64,000 nt of DNA from Strongyloides papillosus (GCA_005656395.1 SRSI01000035.1:558001-622000); one strand, 5' to 3'. Positions 35,060 to 47,498 are shown, numbered from the stretch's first letter. Notes: generated from the sequence alone by a model not told the origin. Program-made: numbers and translations.

Positions 35060-36157
35060 ATACATAATTTAAGGTAGATTTATGATAGATAAATCGTTTA
35101 CTTAATACATTTTAAAATAACAGTTTTTGAATACTTAACTACATGTATATAAATTTATTTCTACTAAAATCAATTAACAAATTAAAAATATCATATTATT
35201 TATAAACACACTCAATAGCCAAAAATTAAGATATATAATCTAATACTTTTAAAACATATTTTTTCAATGTAAAATAAGCAAAAATATCCGAAATACAATA
35301 AAATAATTAATTATATATGAGCAAAATAACAATTTTCACAATAAAAAAACTTTAAATTTTAATAATAAATGACTAAGCATTCGAAAAACACCTTATTTTT
35401 TGAGTTTTTTTCTTGAAAAACTTCAATAAATACTTTAAGATTTTATATAACAAATTAATTATCAATTTTATTAATTATCACCTCAAAAGATACTGAATCT
35501 TTTCTACTTTCTTTTAGGGAATCTTTTTCAGTTCATGTTTATCTGCAAAGTGGTTTTATCATAACAGTACCAAGAACCATTTCTTGAGTCTTACTTATTG
35601 CAAATTTATTGTTATCACATAAATATTCCTTTTTTGATGTTTCAAGAATGTTTTGGAAAACCCTAAAATTCAACAATAATCTTATTCGTTTCTTCTTTTT
35701 TGTACTACTGAAATACATATCACTACAAAGGTAAAGTATATTTAATGACATGTTTGTTAAACAATATATATTGTAGAAAATCAACTGAATTCACTTCCAA
35801 AAGTGGTACCATTTGTAAATTTCTAACTAAAATTCTTAGCTTCAGCATAATATTAAAATCAACATGTTAATTTAAAAAAAATTTTACACATTAAAAAAAG
35901 GAAATTGTTGTAGTTGATATTATAAATTTTGTACTGTTTATAAAGAAAAGTTTATGTTCTAACATTAAAATTATTTTTAAACAAATGTGTATTGAATGTT
36001 TAATAAAAAAGCAAGTCATGTTATTTTATATTTAATTGATCAAACGTTGCAGAAATTTTTAAAATATTTACTTTAGAATGTTTCCATTATTTCAAAAAAG
36101 TATTTAATTAATAATTTTTCATGAAATTACATAAAGAAAATTTATTCTTTTTCCATA
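35060..36157. other. Duplicated flank of the zinc-less astacin unit
   Basis: About 1.1 kb without a gene. Bases about 35060-35250 resemble the 3' flank after 37337 and after 45772. Bases about 35640-36157 resemble 44075-44602 upstream of the second copy, including TTGTAGAAAATCAACTGAAT and GTACTACTGAA. The duplication unit therefore includes promoter and 3' flank, not just the gene. Confidence 0.65.
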
Positions 36158-37337
36158 ATGAATAAAATATACTTAATTTTTATTTTAGCTGTGTTATGCA
36201 TTAACATAAACGTATGTCATGAATATAAAAATGATTTTTTTCTTTTAGGCCAAAACAACAAGTAAAAAAGCCTCATCAAAAAAGATACCTGAACTGAAAC
36301 CAAGATTACCACATATAATTTATTACTACGTTGATAAGTCAACATCATATAAAAATGAAATAGAATATTTAATTTCAAATATTCAAGCAAAAGTCTGCAT
36401 AAAATTCGTAAAAAAAAGAACTTTGATTACTGGTAGAGGAGTAAATTTTTTAAGTACTAATAAAGATTCTGACATTAAATTATATAATGACTCAAGCAAA
36501 CCTACGAACATCTATTTAAAAGTATCAAATTCAAAAAATAAACAGCAATTGCCATTTTTCATTGGAATGGCTTTGGGCTTGATTCCTGAAATAACACGTT
36601 ACGATCGAGATAAATATGTTAAAGTTAATTTAAAAAATGTCAAATCGTCCTTTATGAAATATTATATAAAAGAAAAAAAAGAGAAAAATTATTTTGGAAG
36701 TTTCGATTATGGATCTGTAATGGCTTTGGATAATCTTTTTGGAAGTATATACAATAAAACCACTTATACATTTAATTTCTATTCGTATTATCATCCTTCT
36801 ATTTTCAGTCTTTATGGTTTAATCAGAAGTTTCACCTTTAATGATTATAGGCGTTTAAATTATATGTACTGTAAAAATGATTGTCCTAATCTTCTAGGAT
36901 GCAACAGTCATGGATATCCGAACGAAGATTGTTCAAATTGCATTTGTGGCCCTCACTTCCTTTACCCAAGTTGTGAAATGTCATCTGTTCACACTAACCC
37001 TTCATGTGGAAAAAAAACAATGTATATATCACATTCTAAAAAATCATATTTAACACGTAAAAATGTGACCGGAAATTGCTGCTATCGGATAAAATCATCA
37101 AATGGGAAAAAAGTTGCAATCACAATTAAGTCATTGGTACTTCCAGGCAAATATTATCGCAGATATGTTTTAGATATTTATTATCGTTCAGATAGAAGTG
37201 TTACACCTCTTAGACTACGTCATAATAATACAAACTTTGTAATTCCTCCATCTTATAAAGAAGTATACCTAGTTTTTCATGACATGATTTCACCAATTAA
37301 TTTTTCTATTATGTACCATAATACTAAATACAAATAG
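36158..37337 (+). CDS. Secreted astacin-like protein with all zinc ligands lost (pseudoenzyme)
   Basis: Exons 36158-36211 and 36249-37337, with a 37-nt intron in phase 0 (380 aa). The first exon encodes a signal peptide, MNKIYLIFILAVLCININ. The body follows the astacin plan, but the zinc-binding helix reads FFIGMALGLIPEITRYDRD where active astacins have HEIGHALGLVHE then RTDRD. Both metal histidines of HExxH, the catalytic glutamate and the third histidine are replaced (F121, F122, M125, P131), and the Met-turn reads GSVMAL instead of SIMHY. The structural glycine and RxDRD are kept. A cysteine-rich EGF-like segment (CNSHGYPNEDCSNCICG) and a CUB-like tail follow. The frame is intact across 1.1 kb, so it is probably expressed as a secreted non-enzymatic protein, perhaps a binding or decoy protein; that role is inference. 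Confidence 0.85.
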
Positions 37338-39940
37338 ATACATAATCTTAACGTAGATTTATGATAGAAAAATCGTTATTTAATACATGTTAAAATAAGA
37401 ATTTTTGAATATTTAATTACATATATATAAGTTTATATTTTTTTAAAATCAACTAACAAGTTAAAAATGTCATATCATTCTTAACATATTCAATAGCCAA
37501 AAGTTGAGGAATATAAAATATTATTTGAAAAAATAGTTTTCCATATAAAAAAAAATAAAAATCTACAAAAACAATGAATAATTAATAATTTATGAGTAAG
37601 ATAATAATTTTCGTAATGGAAAACTTTCAATTGTGTTAATAAATGACTTGACCTTTAAACACCATAAATATCTAAGATTTTCAATATCATAAATTGTATC
37701 ATTCTTAACTTTATACTACCTTTTTAATTTGTTGTTTACAAAATAATTAATGTGCTATTATTTATTTATAGATGATATCTTTCTATATTAACTTAAACAT
37801 TTTCCAGATACATACATTCATTGCAAAAATATCATTTTAAACTAATCAAATCATTCGATTTTAGGTTTTGGAAACTTGAACAAAAACTTTAATTTGTATA
37901 AAATATTTATTAATGAACATATATTATTAAAATTTTATTTAAGTGCATATTTCTATTTAATTTTTATCAGTTATTTGAATATTATTTTATAAAACACTTT
38001 TTTTAGAAATCTAATTCATAACTCTCTGTGCAGGAAAGGCTTTTTAGTTAATCATTTGTAATATCATAAATCATTTTATTTTTTATAGCTTTTTCATTGA
38101 ATCAATAGTATTATGGTGATTTAATAAAAGTTACATGATTTTTTGAATGTTAATTTGCCTATGTAAATAAAAATTTTTTTTATTTTCTAATGAATTGTTT
38201 AAAGTTAATAATGAAATAATTGAAAAAAATACATTTCTTTAATTATTAAAACAGATAAATATGACATTATTATTTTTAGCTGAAAAGGATCTCAAAAAAT
38301 GAATAATCATTTTATTATTGTTTAAGAAATAAGATAAGCTACTTATTGTGTTGTATATGCTTAATATTTAAAAAAATCCAAATATAGTTACCTTTAATTA
38401 CTACTACAATTATTTTTTTAATTTAATATAAAGTTTTAAAAGTAATTATAGTTTATTTTCTTAAATATTTCTACCTTTATTTAGAATTTAGGAGAGAACG
38501 CCACACTTTTAAAGTATGATCCCCAAAATTAATTATGAAAACAGATTAATGAAGATTTTAGAAACAAGATTTTTGCAAATGAAACATAGAAATCAAATTC
38601 GTACAAAAGCTATGCAACGTAGAAATATGTAATGTTTTTAATGACATTTTCAATATTATCATGCTTGACAAAAGCAGTACTTTTAAATTGTAAATAAACA
38701 AAGTTTTAGAAAATTTCCCTAGTATTTAATTTTTAATATACACAACAAATCAAAAAAAAATACGTGAATTGACATACTAAACATTAAAAATTTTTCAATG
38801 GTTGTTCATATTCAAATTTTTATTTAAAAAAAAGGAACTAAAGTGAATTTTAACAACACAGTATTTTATACAACCAGAAACAGTGTATGAAACATATCAA
38901 AAGATTATTTTATAAGGTTAAACACAAAAAATAAGTACACATCTGAATGTAGTATTGCAAAACTGATCCACCTAATAAAGTTCAAATTTTTGATATGCAA
39001 CTAAATTTTGTAGTCATTATTTTCTACATAAAAATTAAAGCTACAATTAAATAAATAATAAAATAATTTGCAATTTTGTTATGACATTATCATCATTTTT
39101 CAACTTAAACTGTGTTCTACAATAAATTTTAAAATACAAGATTAGAAATTAATTTTAAGCAAAATTATGTTTGCACAAAGACTATTTTTAACATATCATA
39201 GTATTTTGATTAATATGTTCTAACATATTTATTTATTATAAATTATATTTTCTCATGAAATTATACTCATCTGATAGACAACTTTTTTTTCTTGTCTTCT
39301 AAGATGATTATTAAAAGTTAAAATTATAAAATATTATGCATTTTTGTTTATAGTAAAAAATAACTTTTAAATATTTTAATTAAAAAATGAACAAATATGA
39401 AAATAATGTATTTAATTATTAATACATTGTGCGATTAAATAATATCTTTCTTTTATTTATTATTATAAAACTTTTATTTTTAAACTTATTGTGCTAATAG
39501 ATTGTTTAAAAGAATGAACTTTGTTAAAAAGTTTACAACATTATACCAAATTGGCTTATAATAAAATATCTCATAATATAACATTGAAAAAAGTGTGACT
39601 TTAAGATAAGCATAATATCAGAAAAAAAATAAAAAGATTAAATAAAAGTTGCATTACTTCAAAATGTCAAACACATATTTTTTTTTAAAAACAACGGAAT
39701 TCATGAAATAACCTGATATTTTTCGTTGTTCGGAACATTTTGTTGTGACTTGATTTTTCTAAAATTTTAGTGAAATTTAATTTTTTTAACAGGAATAAAT
39801 TTTTTGCATTTCTACCAGATTTGTTGAAATTTGTTCCATTTTTTGCGTGTACTTAGTTCGAAAAAAATTACTAAAATATTTAGTAAACGTTAACAAAGAA
39901 TGTTTAGAATATATATTCCTAATTTTTGATTCTTTAATAT
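37338..39940. other. 2.6-kb AT-rich spacer
   Basis: The first 300 bp are the duplicated 3' flank of the astacin-like unit. The rest has no confident gene. A 38-codon basic ORF, 38516-38632 (MIPKINYENRLMKILETRF and onward, ending QRRNM), sits in a slightly GC-richer patch; it could be a remnant exon but cannot be supported. Confidence 0.5.
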
Positions 39941-39992
39941 TATATAAAAAATGTATTTTTATATACTAGCAAAACTATTATTTTATACTAAT

Positions 39993-40301
39993 ATGAATTT
40001 CTCTAATCATACTATAATATTTACAAGTTTGATTTTTTTCATTTCATTTATTGAAATTGGAAAATCCATGTTGCCTACTTTAGGAGCTCACATGATTTAT
40101 GGTGCTGCCTTTAGAGCGCGTGAAGGACCAAACTATATGGCATTTTATGGTAAAGGGAGAAGTAGAAATAGAAGTAGAAGCCCAAAAAGAGGTTCTCCTA
40201 AAAGACGTCAAAGACAACCTAGTGTGAGTCAACAAGGAAGTCAAAGAGGACATAGTAACCTTCGTAGAGTAAATTCTGATAGTTACCTAACAAGTTTTTA
40301 A
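39993..40301 (+). CDS. Small secreted arginine-rich protein, copy 1
   Basis: Single exon, 102 aa. The frame is open from an ATG at 39951, but I choose 39993 because it aligns with copy 2, where the upstream frame is closed, and because it gives the better signal peptide: MNFSNHTIIFTSLIFFISF, cleaved near GKS. The mature part begins MLPTLGAHMIYG, has an FRAREGPNYM segment shared with copy 2, and then becomes very basic, with SRNRSRSPKR and RRQRQ and serine, glutamine and glycine. It has no cysteine and no domain I know. A TATAAAA motif lies about 45-50 bp upstream. The mature size (about 78 aa), basic charge and position among astacins suggest a secreted accessory protein; function is unknown. 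Confidence 0.65.
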   Translation: MNFSNHTIIFTSLIFFISFIEIGKSMLPTLGAHMIYGAAFRAREGPNYMAFYGKGRSRNRSRSPKRGSPKRRQRQPSVSQQGSQRGHSNLRRVNSDSYLTSF

Positions 40302-41572
40302 AAAGATATGATATTTCCAAGCATTTAAATTTAAAATATTTTTAAAAATATTTATTCAAATTATGTGACTTAAATGGATATAGAAATAAATTTTCTAAAA
40401 CATTATTTTTTAAAGTAACATATCTATAGATCACATCCATTTTTTACAAAACAATTACATTTTCTTTATTATTGTTGAATGCAAAAGAATTATAACAAAT
40501 TTCAATATTTCTTTGGAAAATATTATAAAATGTTTTTATCTGATAAAAAGTAAGCATGTAATCTAATTATTGTATATATAGAAATAATATATTATTTCGT
40601 AGATCTAAAATGATTTTGTCTAAGCATTAGTTGAATAGAAATACAAAAATTAGTAAAAAATTTAAAAAATCGTTTTTTCAAAAACATTTTGACATTTTTA
40701 GAGATCTTTTTATTTTTCATAATATTTTCATTTATCTGCTGTATTTTGCTAAATTTATGTATACTACATTATTATTTGAATATTTAATTGCATATGAAAA
40801 AAACAACATATTATTATTTTTTAATTAATTGTTCCAAGTTACCAAAACTAAAATATTGTAAAAAATATATTTATTAAAAATATTAAGAAAAGATAAATAC
40901 GATAAGATTATTTCTAATAAAATTAGGCCTAAAAAATTAATTAATTATTTTAATATTGTACAGAAAATAAGACCAGTTATTTATAAAACAATAAAAATAA
41001 ATTTTGTAACATAGAACATTTTATGAAAGCAGAAATAATAAATGAAATGATAGATTATTATTAAGTTATTTATGGCAAACATTAAAAAAAAATCTAGTAA
41101 CAAAATCTATTAAAATATGTGAAGACAATATTAAAATAGAAATCGTTTTGAATAGTATCTCTATAGTAATCGAGAGTAATAAAAATAACAAGCTTAAATG
41201 TCATTAAAGAAAAGTTGCAGAAAATCTTCTGGTGTATTTTATTTTTTTCATTTGTATCAAAAAATCAAAGGAACTAAGTAATGTACGACAAAATATTGGA
41301 CATAAGTGGACATATCAATAATTAGTAATATCCATATTACTATTTTAAAAATTAAAAAAAAAAGTAAACATTACTTTATGCCACCATATACAGCATATAG
41401 ATTATGCTAGAAAATCATTTTATAAGCTGAATTTGTGAAAACAATTACCAACATGTTAAATAAATATAGTAAAGATTATTTAGAACACCATATGTTGTTA
41501 ATTTTTGATACTTTATCATTGTATAAAAAATGTAATTTCCAATGAGTATCGCAAGTATTATTTTATACTAAT

Positions 41573-41890
41573 ATGAATTTTTTTAATCATACTAAAATAA
41601 TTACTTTTTTGATTTTTTTAATTTCATTTATTGAATTTGGAAAATCCATGTTACCTAAATCAGGAACTCACATGCTTTATAGAGGTGGCTTTAGAAATCC
41701 TGGAGGGCCAAATTTTGTGGGATCATATGGTCAGTTTAATAGGGGAAGTGGCAAAAGAATTGGACGTAGAGGTCCTTCTAAAGAACAACAAGGACATCAT
41801 AGAGGGAGTCAACGAGGAAGTCGAAGAGGACAAAGTCCTCAAACTCGTCCTGGTAGAAAAAATTCTAGAGATCACCTAACAGTATTATAA
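41573..41890 (+). CDS. Small secreted arginine/glycine-rich protein, copy 2
   Basis: Single exon, 105 aa from the ATG at 41573, with a signal peptide MNFFNHTKIITFLIFLISF almost identical to copy 1. The mature start MLPKSGTHMLYRGGFRN and the GPNFVGSYG step align with copy 1 (MLPTLGAHMIYGAAFRA, GPNYMAFYG). The C-terminal half is repetitive and basic: RGSGKRIGRRG, HHRGSQRGSRRGQS and RPGRKNSRD. Conservation is highest in the signal peptide and the first 25 mature residues; the basic tail varies freely in sequence but keeps its charge. TATAAAAAATG sits 51 bp upstream. No known family is recognised. Confidence 0.7.
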   Translation: MNFFNHTKIITFLIFLISFIEFGKSMLPKSGTHMLYRGGFRNPGGPNFVGSYGQFNRGSGKRIGRRGPSKEQQGHHRGSQRGSRRGQSPQTRPGRKNSRDHLTVL

Positions 41891-43189
41891 AGAAATACGA
41901 TATTACCAAGCATTTAACTGTAAAATTTTTTAAAAAATATTTATTTGTGTGATTAAAATGGATATAGAAATAAATTTTTTAAAACATTATTTTTTTAAAA
42001 TAACGTATCTATAGATCGCATCTATTTTTTATCAAACAATTATTTTTTCTTTGCTATTATTAAATACAAAAGAATTATAGCAAATTTCAATATTTCTTTG
42101 CAAAATATTATAAAATGTTTTTATCTGATAAAACGTAAACATATAATTTTATTATTGTATATCTAGGAATAATATATTATTTCGTAAATCTAAAATGATT
42201 TTGTTTAGGCAACAGTTGAATATAATACAAAAAATTAGTAAAAAATCAAAAAAATCTTTTTTTTTAAAAAACAATTTAAAATTTTTTCAAAAATTCTTTT
42301 TATTTTCTATAATATTTTCATTTATCTGGTTTTTTTTTTGCTAAATTTATATATACTACATTATTATTTGAATATTTATTTGTATTTGAAAAAAACAACG
42401 TGCTATTCATTTTTTCGTTCATTGTTCCAAGCTGACAAAAACTGAAATATTGTAAAAAAATATATTTATTAAAAATATTAAGTAAAGATAAATGTGATAA
42501 GATTATTTTTAATAAAATTAGGCCTAAAAAAATAATTAATTATTTTAATATTGTACAGAAAATAAGACCAGTTATTTAAATAAAACAATAAAAATAAATT
42601 TTGTAACACAGAACATTCTTTGAAAGCAGAAATAATAAATTATTATTAAGTTATCTAGGGCAAAAAGTAAAAGATTTCTACTAACAAAACCTATTGAAAT
42701 ACATGAAGACAATATTGAAATAGATATCGTTTTGAATAGTATCTCTATAGTAATCGAGAGTAATAAAAATAACAAGCTTAAATGTCAGTAAAGAAAAGTT
42801 GCAGAAAATCTTCTGGTGTATTTTATTGTTTTCACTACTATCAAAAAATCAAAGGAGCTAAGTAATGTGCAAAGAAACACTGGGCGTAAGTAAACATATC
42901 CATAACTAGTAATATCTATATTACTGTTTAAAAAATTAAAATTAAATATAAGTAAACATTACTTTATGCCACCATATACAGTATATAGAATATGCTAGAA
43001 AATCATTTTATAAGCCTACTTTGTGAAAACAATTACCTACATGTTAAATAAATATAGTAAAGATTATTTAGAACACTATATGTTGTTAATTTTTGATACT
43101 TTAACATTGTATAAAAAATGTAATTTTTATTAGAATTGCAGTTATTATTTTGTATCAATATTATTTTTTCTAATCAAATTAAACAATAT

Positions 43190-43453
43190 ATGTTTTTTAT
43201 TATTTTTATTTTATTCATTGAATTGATAAAATTTAGTTTGACTTCAGAAAAAACTCCCTTGCTTGGAGGTAGTGGAAGTAACCATGCTCAAAGAAATATA
43301 CAAGTACCTTTTCGATTAAGATCGAGTAATGGAGGTTCGGGAGGTTTGCGTTCTTATGCTGGACAACAAGTAGGCGGTAGATGGACATTACAGAATAATA
43401 GAAGACATGGAAATAGCCAAAGAAAGAATCGTCGACATCGACATTGGGGTTAA
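43190..43453 (+). CDS. Small secreted basic protein, copy 3, with shifted start codon
   Basis: Single exon of 87 aa from the ATG at 43190. In copies 1 and 2 the start aligns about 36 bases further upstream, but there this copy reads ATT instead of ATG, so the ancestral start is lost. The next in-frame ATG still yields a hydrophobic leader, MFFIIFILFIELIKFSLTS, so secretion could be kept. The mature part is glycine, serine, asparagine and arginine-rich (GGSGGLRSYAGQQVGGRW) and ends RRHRHWG. The frame is open to its stop. This member has diverged furthest; it may be functional with a shortened leader or on its way to loss. Confidence 0.6.
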   Translation: MFFIIFILFIELIKFSLTSEKTPLLGGSGSNHAQRNIQVPFRLRSSNGGSGGLRSYAGQQVGGRWTLQNNRRHGNSQRKNRRHRHWG

Positions 43454-44602
43454 TTATTATAAATTTTAAACCACAAAATATTATTAGAAAAGAGTTCTAA
43501 AATAATTTTTTTAAATATTTTTTTATCCTGTGGTTAAATTATTCTTGTGAATAAAATTTCTGAATAGTCAATTCTTGTATAACTTTTAAATTAATATAAC
43601 TCTTAATTATTTATTTATCAACTATTTAGTTTGCTAGAAACTATAACAAAAAATAAGACAAATTTCAATATTTCTTGAGAGAACGTTAGACAATACTTAG
43701 CTGGTAAAAATAAAACGTTTAATTAAAAATTTTCTAATATCTGGTTATAATAATATTATTAATTATATTATAAAACAAATGTAATTAGACAATAATTTAT
43801 TACAAAACAAATATTAACAGTAAACTTTAAATTATTGATTAATTTAAATAATCAACTGCAATTTACAATAAAGGCATTCAATTTTTACTAAATCATTCCA
43901 TTAAATCTTCTGTTTTTAAAATATTTATGACTAATATCTAAACATTAAATGATATAGATAAGATTCAATAATTTTATTTTTTCTAATACTGTCTAATCTC
44001 AAAAGGAGACAAGTGGAAATTAGCTTGTTCGTAGTTACCCATGAACAAATGAATGTCCCTTTTCCCCTTCAAGAAAATTTTGGAACACCCTAAAATTCAG
44101 TATAGTCTTTTTTGTTACTTCTTTTTTTTTGTACTACTGAAGTACATATCACTAGAATAAGATAAAGTATATTTAATAATATAAGTATTTTTAATAACAT
44201 GTTTTTTAATGGTGTATATTGTAGAAAATCAACTGAATCCACCTTCAAAAGTGATATGATATGTAAAATTTCAACTAAAATCTTTGACTTCTCCACAATA
44301 TTAAAATCAACATATTCATTTTAAAAATTTAGCACATTAAAAAAATTATTGTATTTGGAGTCAAAATTTTGTACTGTTTATGATAAAATGTTTATTATCT
44401 AGCTTTAAAAATTATTTATTTAAATGACAGTGTAGTTAATGTTTAATAAAGCAAGAAATAATGTTCTTTTATATTTAATTAATCTAAAGTTGCAGAAATT
44501 TTAATAATATTTACTTTAGAATGTTTTCATTATTTCGAAAAATGTATTCAATCATTCTTTTTTTTTAAAAATATATGGAAAATATTTTAATTATTTTTTA
44601 TA
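43454..44602. other. AT-rich spacer leading into the duplicated astacin promoter
   Basis: The first 600 bp show nothing beyond AT-rich DNA. From about 44075 the sequence matches the upstream flank of the gene at 36158 (see 35060-36157). No gene was seen. Confidence 0.5.
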
Positions 44603-45772
44603 ATGAATACAATTTTCTTTATTTTAATGTTAGCTGTGTTATTTATTTCCAAAAATGTAAGCCATAAATAATAAAAATGATTTCTCCTTTTAGGAAATGG
44701 TAACAAGTAAAAAAGCCCGATGGAGAAAATTACCTACATTAAATGCCAGATTACCGCATGAAATTATGTACTTTGTTGATAACTCATCATCTAAAGCACC
44801 CTCAATACATTCTTATCTTAGAAATCTCGAAAAGTATATCTGCATCAAATTCATTAAACAAAAAACTGAGATTAGTGGTGTAGGCATCAATTATTTAAGA
44901 ACTAATTATGATTCTGATATTGAATTGAATAAAAACTTAAAAAAGCCTACAAACATTTATTTAAATGATAGTGTTTCCGATCAGTCTTTCTCAAGATCAT
45001 AGCATTTTTTTACTGGCATGGCATTGGGATTGATCCCTGAAATAACACGTTACGACAGAGATAATTATGTTGAAATTTATACAAAAAATATCACAAAACC
45101 ATATCTGAAGTATTACAAGAAAGAAACTAAGAAAAGAAAATATTTTGGAAGTTTTGACTACGGATCTGTAATGATGCCTACACATTCATTTGGGGGAAAG
45201 TCAAATTCGATAACATATAAATGTAAATCATATCCATTCTACGATTATATAAGTGGAAGAGAATATTCTTTTTCTACCAGTGATTTAAAACGCTTGAATC
45301 ACATGTACTGTGAAAACAAATGTAATAATCTTCACGGATGCCAGAAATGCGGATTCCCTTTGAATAATTGTATAGGATGCTACTGTAATATCAAACATTT
45401 TATTTCACCAATTTGTGATGTTTATCCCGCAAATGAACATATTTCATGTGGAACGAAGAATTTTTTCAAGTCAAAATGGAAGACATCATATTTAAAACGT
45501 ACAAATGTGACTGGAAGTTGCTTCTATCTAATAAAATCATCAAATGGGAAAAAGTTGCTGTCACTATTAAATCACAGATACTACGACCACAATATATTTG
45601 TCATCAATCTGGCCTAATAATTTTTTATCGTTCGGATTGGAGTATTTTACCTCTTACATTATGTGGCAATCAGTCGAATGTTAAAATTCCTCCATTAAAT
45701 AAAGAAGTATACATAATTTTTGATGATTTTGGATTACCAAATAGTTTTTCTATCACGTATCGTAATGCCTAA
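44603..45772 (+). pseudogene. Second zinc-less astacin copy, broken by a stop codon and a frameshift
   Basis: Exon 1 at 44603-44656 encodes a leader (MNTIFFILMLAVLFISKN) and exon 2 starts at 44694 after a 37-nt intron, exactly as in the gene at 36158. Two defects are seen: an in-frame TAG at 45000-45002, just before the degenerate zinc helix, and a missing A in the run at 45549-45553, which throws the CUB-like tail out of frame (the intact copy has six A). The body is otherwise well kept: FFTGMALGLIPEITRYDRD, GSFDYGSVM and the EGF-like cysteines. The dead active site is the same as in the intact copy, so the ligands were lost before the duplication. The stop is a substitution, unlikely to be a homopolymer error, so I call it a pseudogene, though a young one. 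Confidence 0.75.
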
Positions 45773-47008
45773 TTTATAAGAAAAAAAACTTAACACACAA
45801 TTATCATAAAAAAATCGGTTTTTAAAACATCTAAAAATCAAAGTTTATGAATATTTAATCTAATATTTGTGCTTATGTTATCTCAAAAATCAATAAGCAA
45901 TTTTAAAATATCATATAAATTACTACAAAACATAATTTATAACCTATTCAATAACCAAAAATTGAGATATAAGAAATATTTTTTATAATACGTTTCTTGG
46001 AAAACACAAGCAAGATAGTAAAAGCAAAAAAGTAAGACCCACTTTTCATATATTTACACAATATTTCCAGATGACATATTACTACAGGCAGAATATTAGC
46101 TTCATATATCTACTTTCCGCATTTTTTATGTCTTCTTAAGTTTTCAATCATAGTCGTGTATCTAAAAATTACTTTATAAGGTTACAACAATAATATAATT
46201 TTTTTCTATTTTTTATGTATGAATGTAATTTTTAAGAAATCCCACTCTTATGTAGATTTTGTTATAAAGACTTATAGAAGACAAAAACCAAGTCTTGAAA
46301 ATACTAAATTCAAAATCTGTGTGTTTAATTTCTATGCATACATTTTTAAAGTATTGAAATCTTTTCGAAAAAATAGCTCTACATAATATTATAATAATTA
46401 AATAAAATTTAACGATTATTGCTGACGTCAATTCCTACTAAGAATAAAGCTTAGATTCATTTTTAAATTATTTAATAGCTAAAAGTCTAATAATAAATAT
46501 TTAATTAATCTGTAAAAATTTTGTTGGGACACTCAAGGTCCTATTAAACAATGTAAGTATATAAATATATTAACATGCAATAAATATAATAATGACAATA
46601 AAACTTCCCCTTATTTTCCTTATTAATAAGATTGTTAGTAAATTCTAAAAAAAAAAGTTGTATATCTAATAGTTTTTATTTCTTATAATGTCACGTACTA
46701 TTTGTAAAAAACGATGACTATAATATTATATAAAAGGATAGATTTTAAAAAATTAATAGTTTTAAGTTCATATAAAAAGATTTAGTAACAAATTGATAAA
46801 AAAGGATGACAAAAATTATTTGGAAAAATTTTAAGAGATTAATGAAAAAAAGTTGTAAGCATTGTTTATATAGAGTTGTTGGCATCAATTAAGCGTGGAA
46901 AACATCATTAATCAAAGTTTGCAGAAATTAAAATGTTTATTTGAAAAAAATGAAACATACTGTTTAGTAAGAATTACTTTCAATTACTTTATAATTCTTT
47001 TATTATCT
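45773..47008. other. AT-rich spacer, left part duplicated flank
   Basis: Bases 45773 to about 46000 match the 3' flanks of the other zinc-less copies (for example CCAAAAATTGAGATATA). After that there is no gene. A 65-codon frame ending at 47092 overlaps the fold-back element and is not supported. Confidence 0.5.
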
Positions 47009-47498
47009 CAAAATAACCAAAAAAAACAATTGCTTTTGTTGCTTCAATATACTTTTAAAACAATTTTCAATTTGGCGAACAGAAAAGTATGAAAATGGAT
47101 TCTGATTATTATGTTACTTCTTCACCTGTTATAAAAATAGCGTCGTCTCAGGCATCAAATACTATCGAAAGATACAAAAAGATATCATTATATTTAAAAT
47201 AATAAATTTAATATATTTCCTATAGCATTACAAACATCTACAATGAAAACATTTTTAATTCTAACAATTACAACAAATTTTAATTAGCATGAAAATTAAA
47301 CAAAACAAATTTTACAATTATGACTTAAAAAAGATAGATATTTAAATGCCATAGACGATGTTACTTTTGCAACAGGTGAAGTTATTAAACAAAAATCAGA
47401 ATTTATTTTCATGATGTTCCGTGACCCAAATTTAAGTATAATTATAAAAGTATACTAAAATAGCAAGAACTTATGTTTTTGATTTGGTTATTATTTTG
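47009..47498. repeat. Fold-back element, copy A
   Basis: The left arm (47009-47165) and right arm (about 47335-47498) are imperfect reverse complements. For example, TTACTTCTTCACCTGTTATA at 47113 pairs with a right-arm AACAGGTGAAGTTATTA at about 47370, and CAAAATAACC pairs with GGTTATTATTTTG at the outer ends. It would fold into a long hairpin with a loop of about 170 nt. It lies about 230 bp beyond the stop of the astacin at 47731. Three relatives are in this window. It is non-coding and MITE-like, but no target-site duplication could be confirmed. Confidence 0.7.

Larger units (their letters stand above)
39900..43480 (+). repeat. Tandem triplication, about 1.57-kb unit, carrying small secreted-protein genes
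   Basis: Three adjacent units carry one small gene each. Equivalent positions recur 1.56-1.58 kb apart: the TTTTTGAT then TATAAAAAATG promoter motif occurs at about 39941, 41522 and 43110. Long spacer stretches also repeat, for example AGTATCTCTATAGTAATCGA near 41154 and again near 42740, and TTTATGCCACCATATACAG near 41376 and 42963. Units 1 and 2 are closer to each other than to unit 3. The conserved TATAAAA about 50 bp upstream of the start in units 1 and 2 is the likely core promoter. Confidence 0.8.

Noticed and set aside
38516..38632. 38-codon basic ORF in a slightly GC-richer patch
   Set aside because: Too short, no leader, no relative in the window; may be a remnant exon but cannot be supported.
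44946..45002. Possible 30-nt intron removing the in-frame TAG in the second zinc-less astacin
   Set aside because: Shorter than any intron seen here and with a poor GTTTCC donor; a true stop is simpler.
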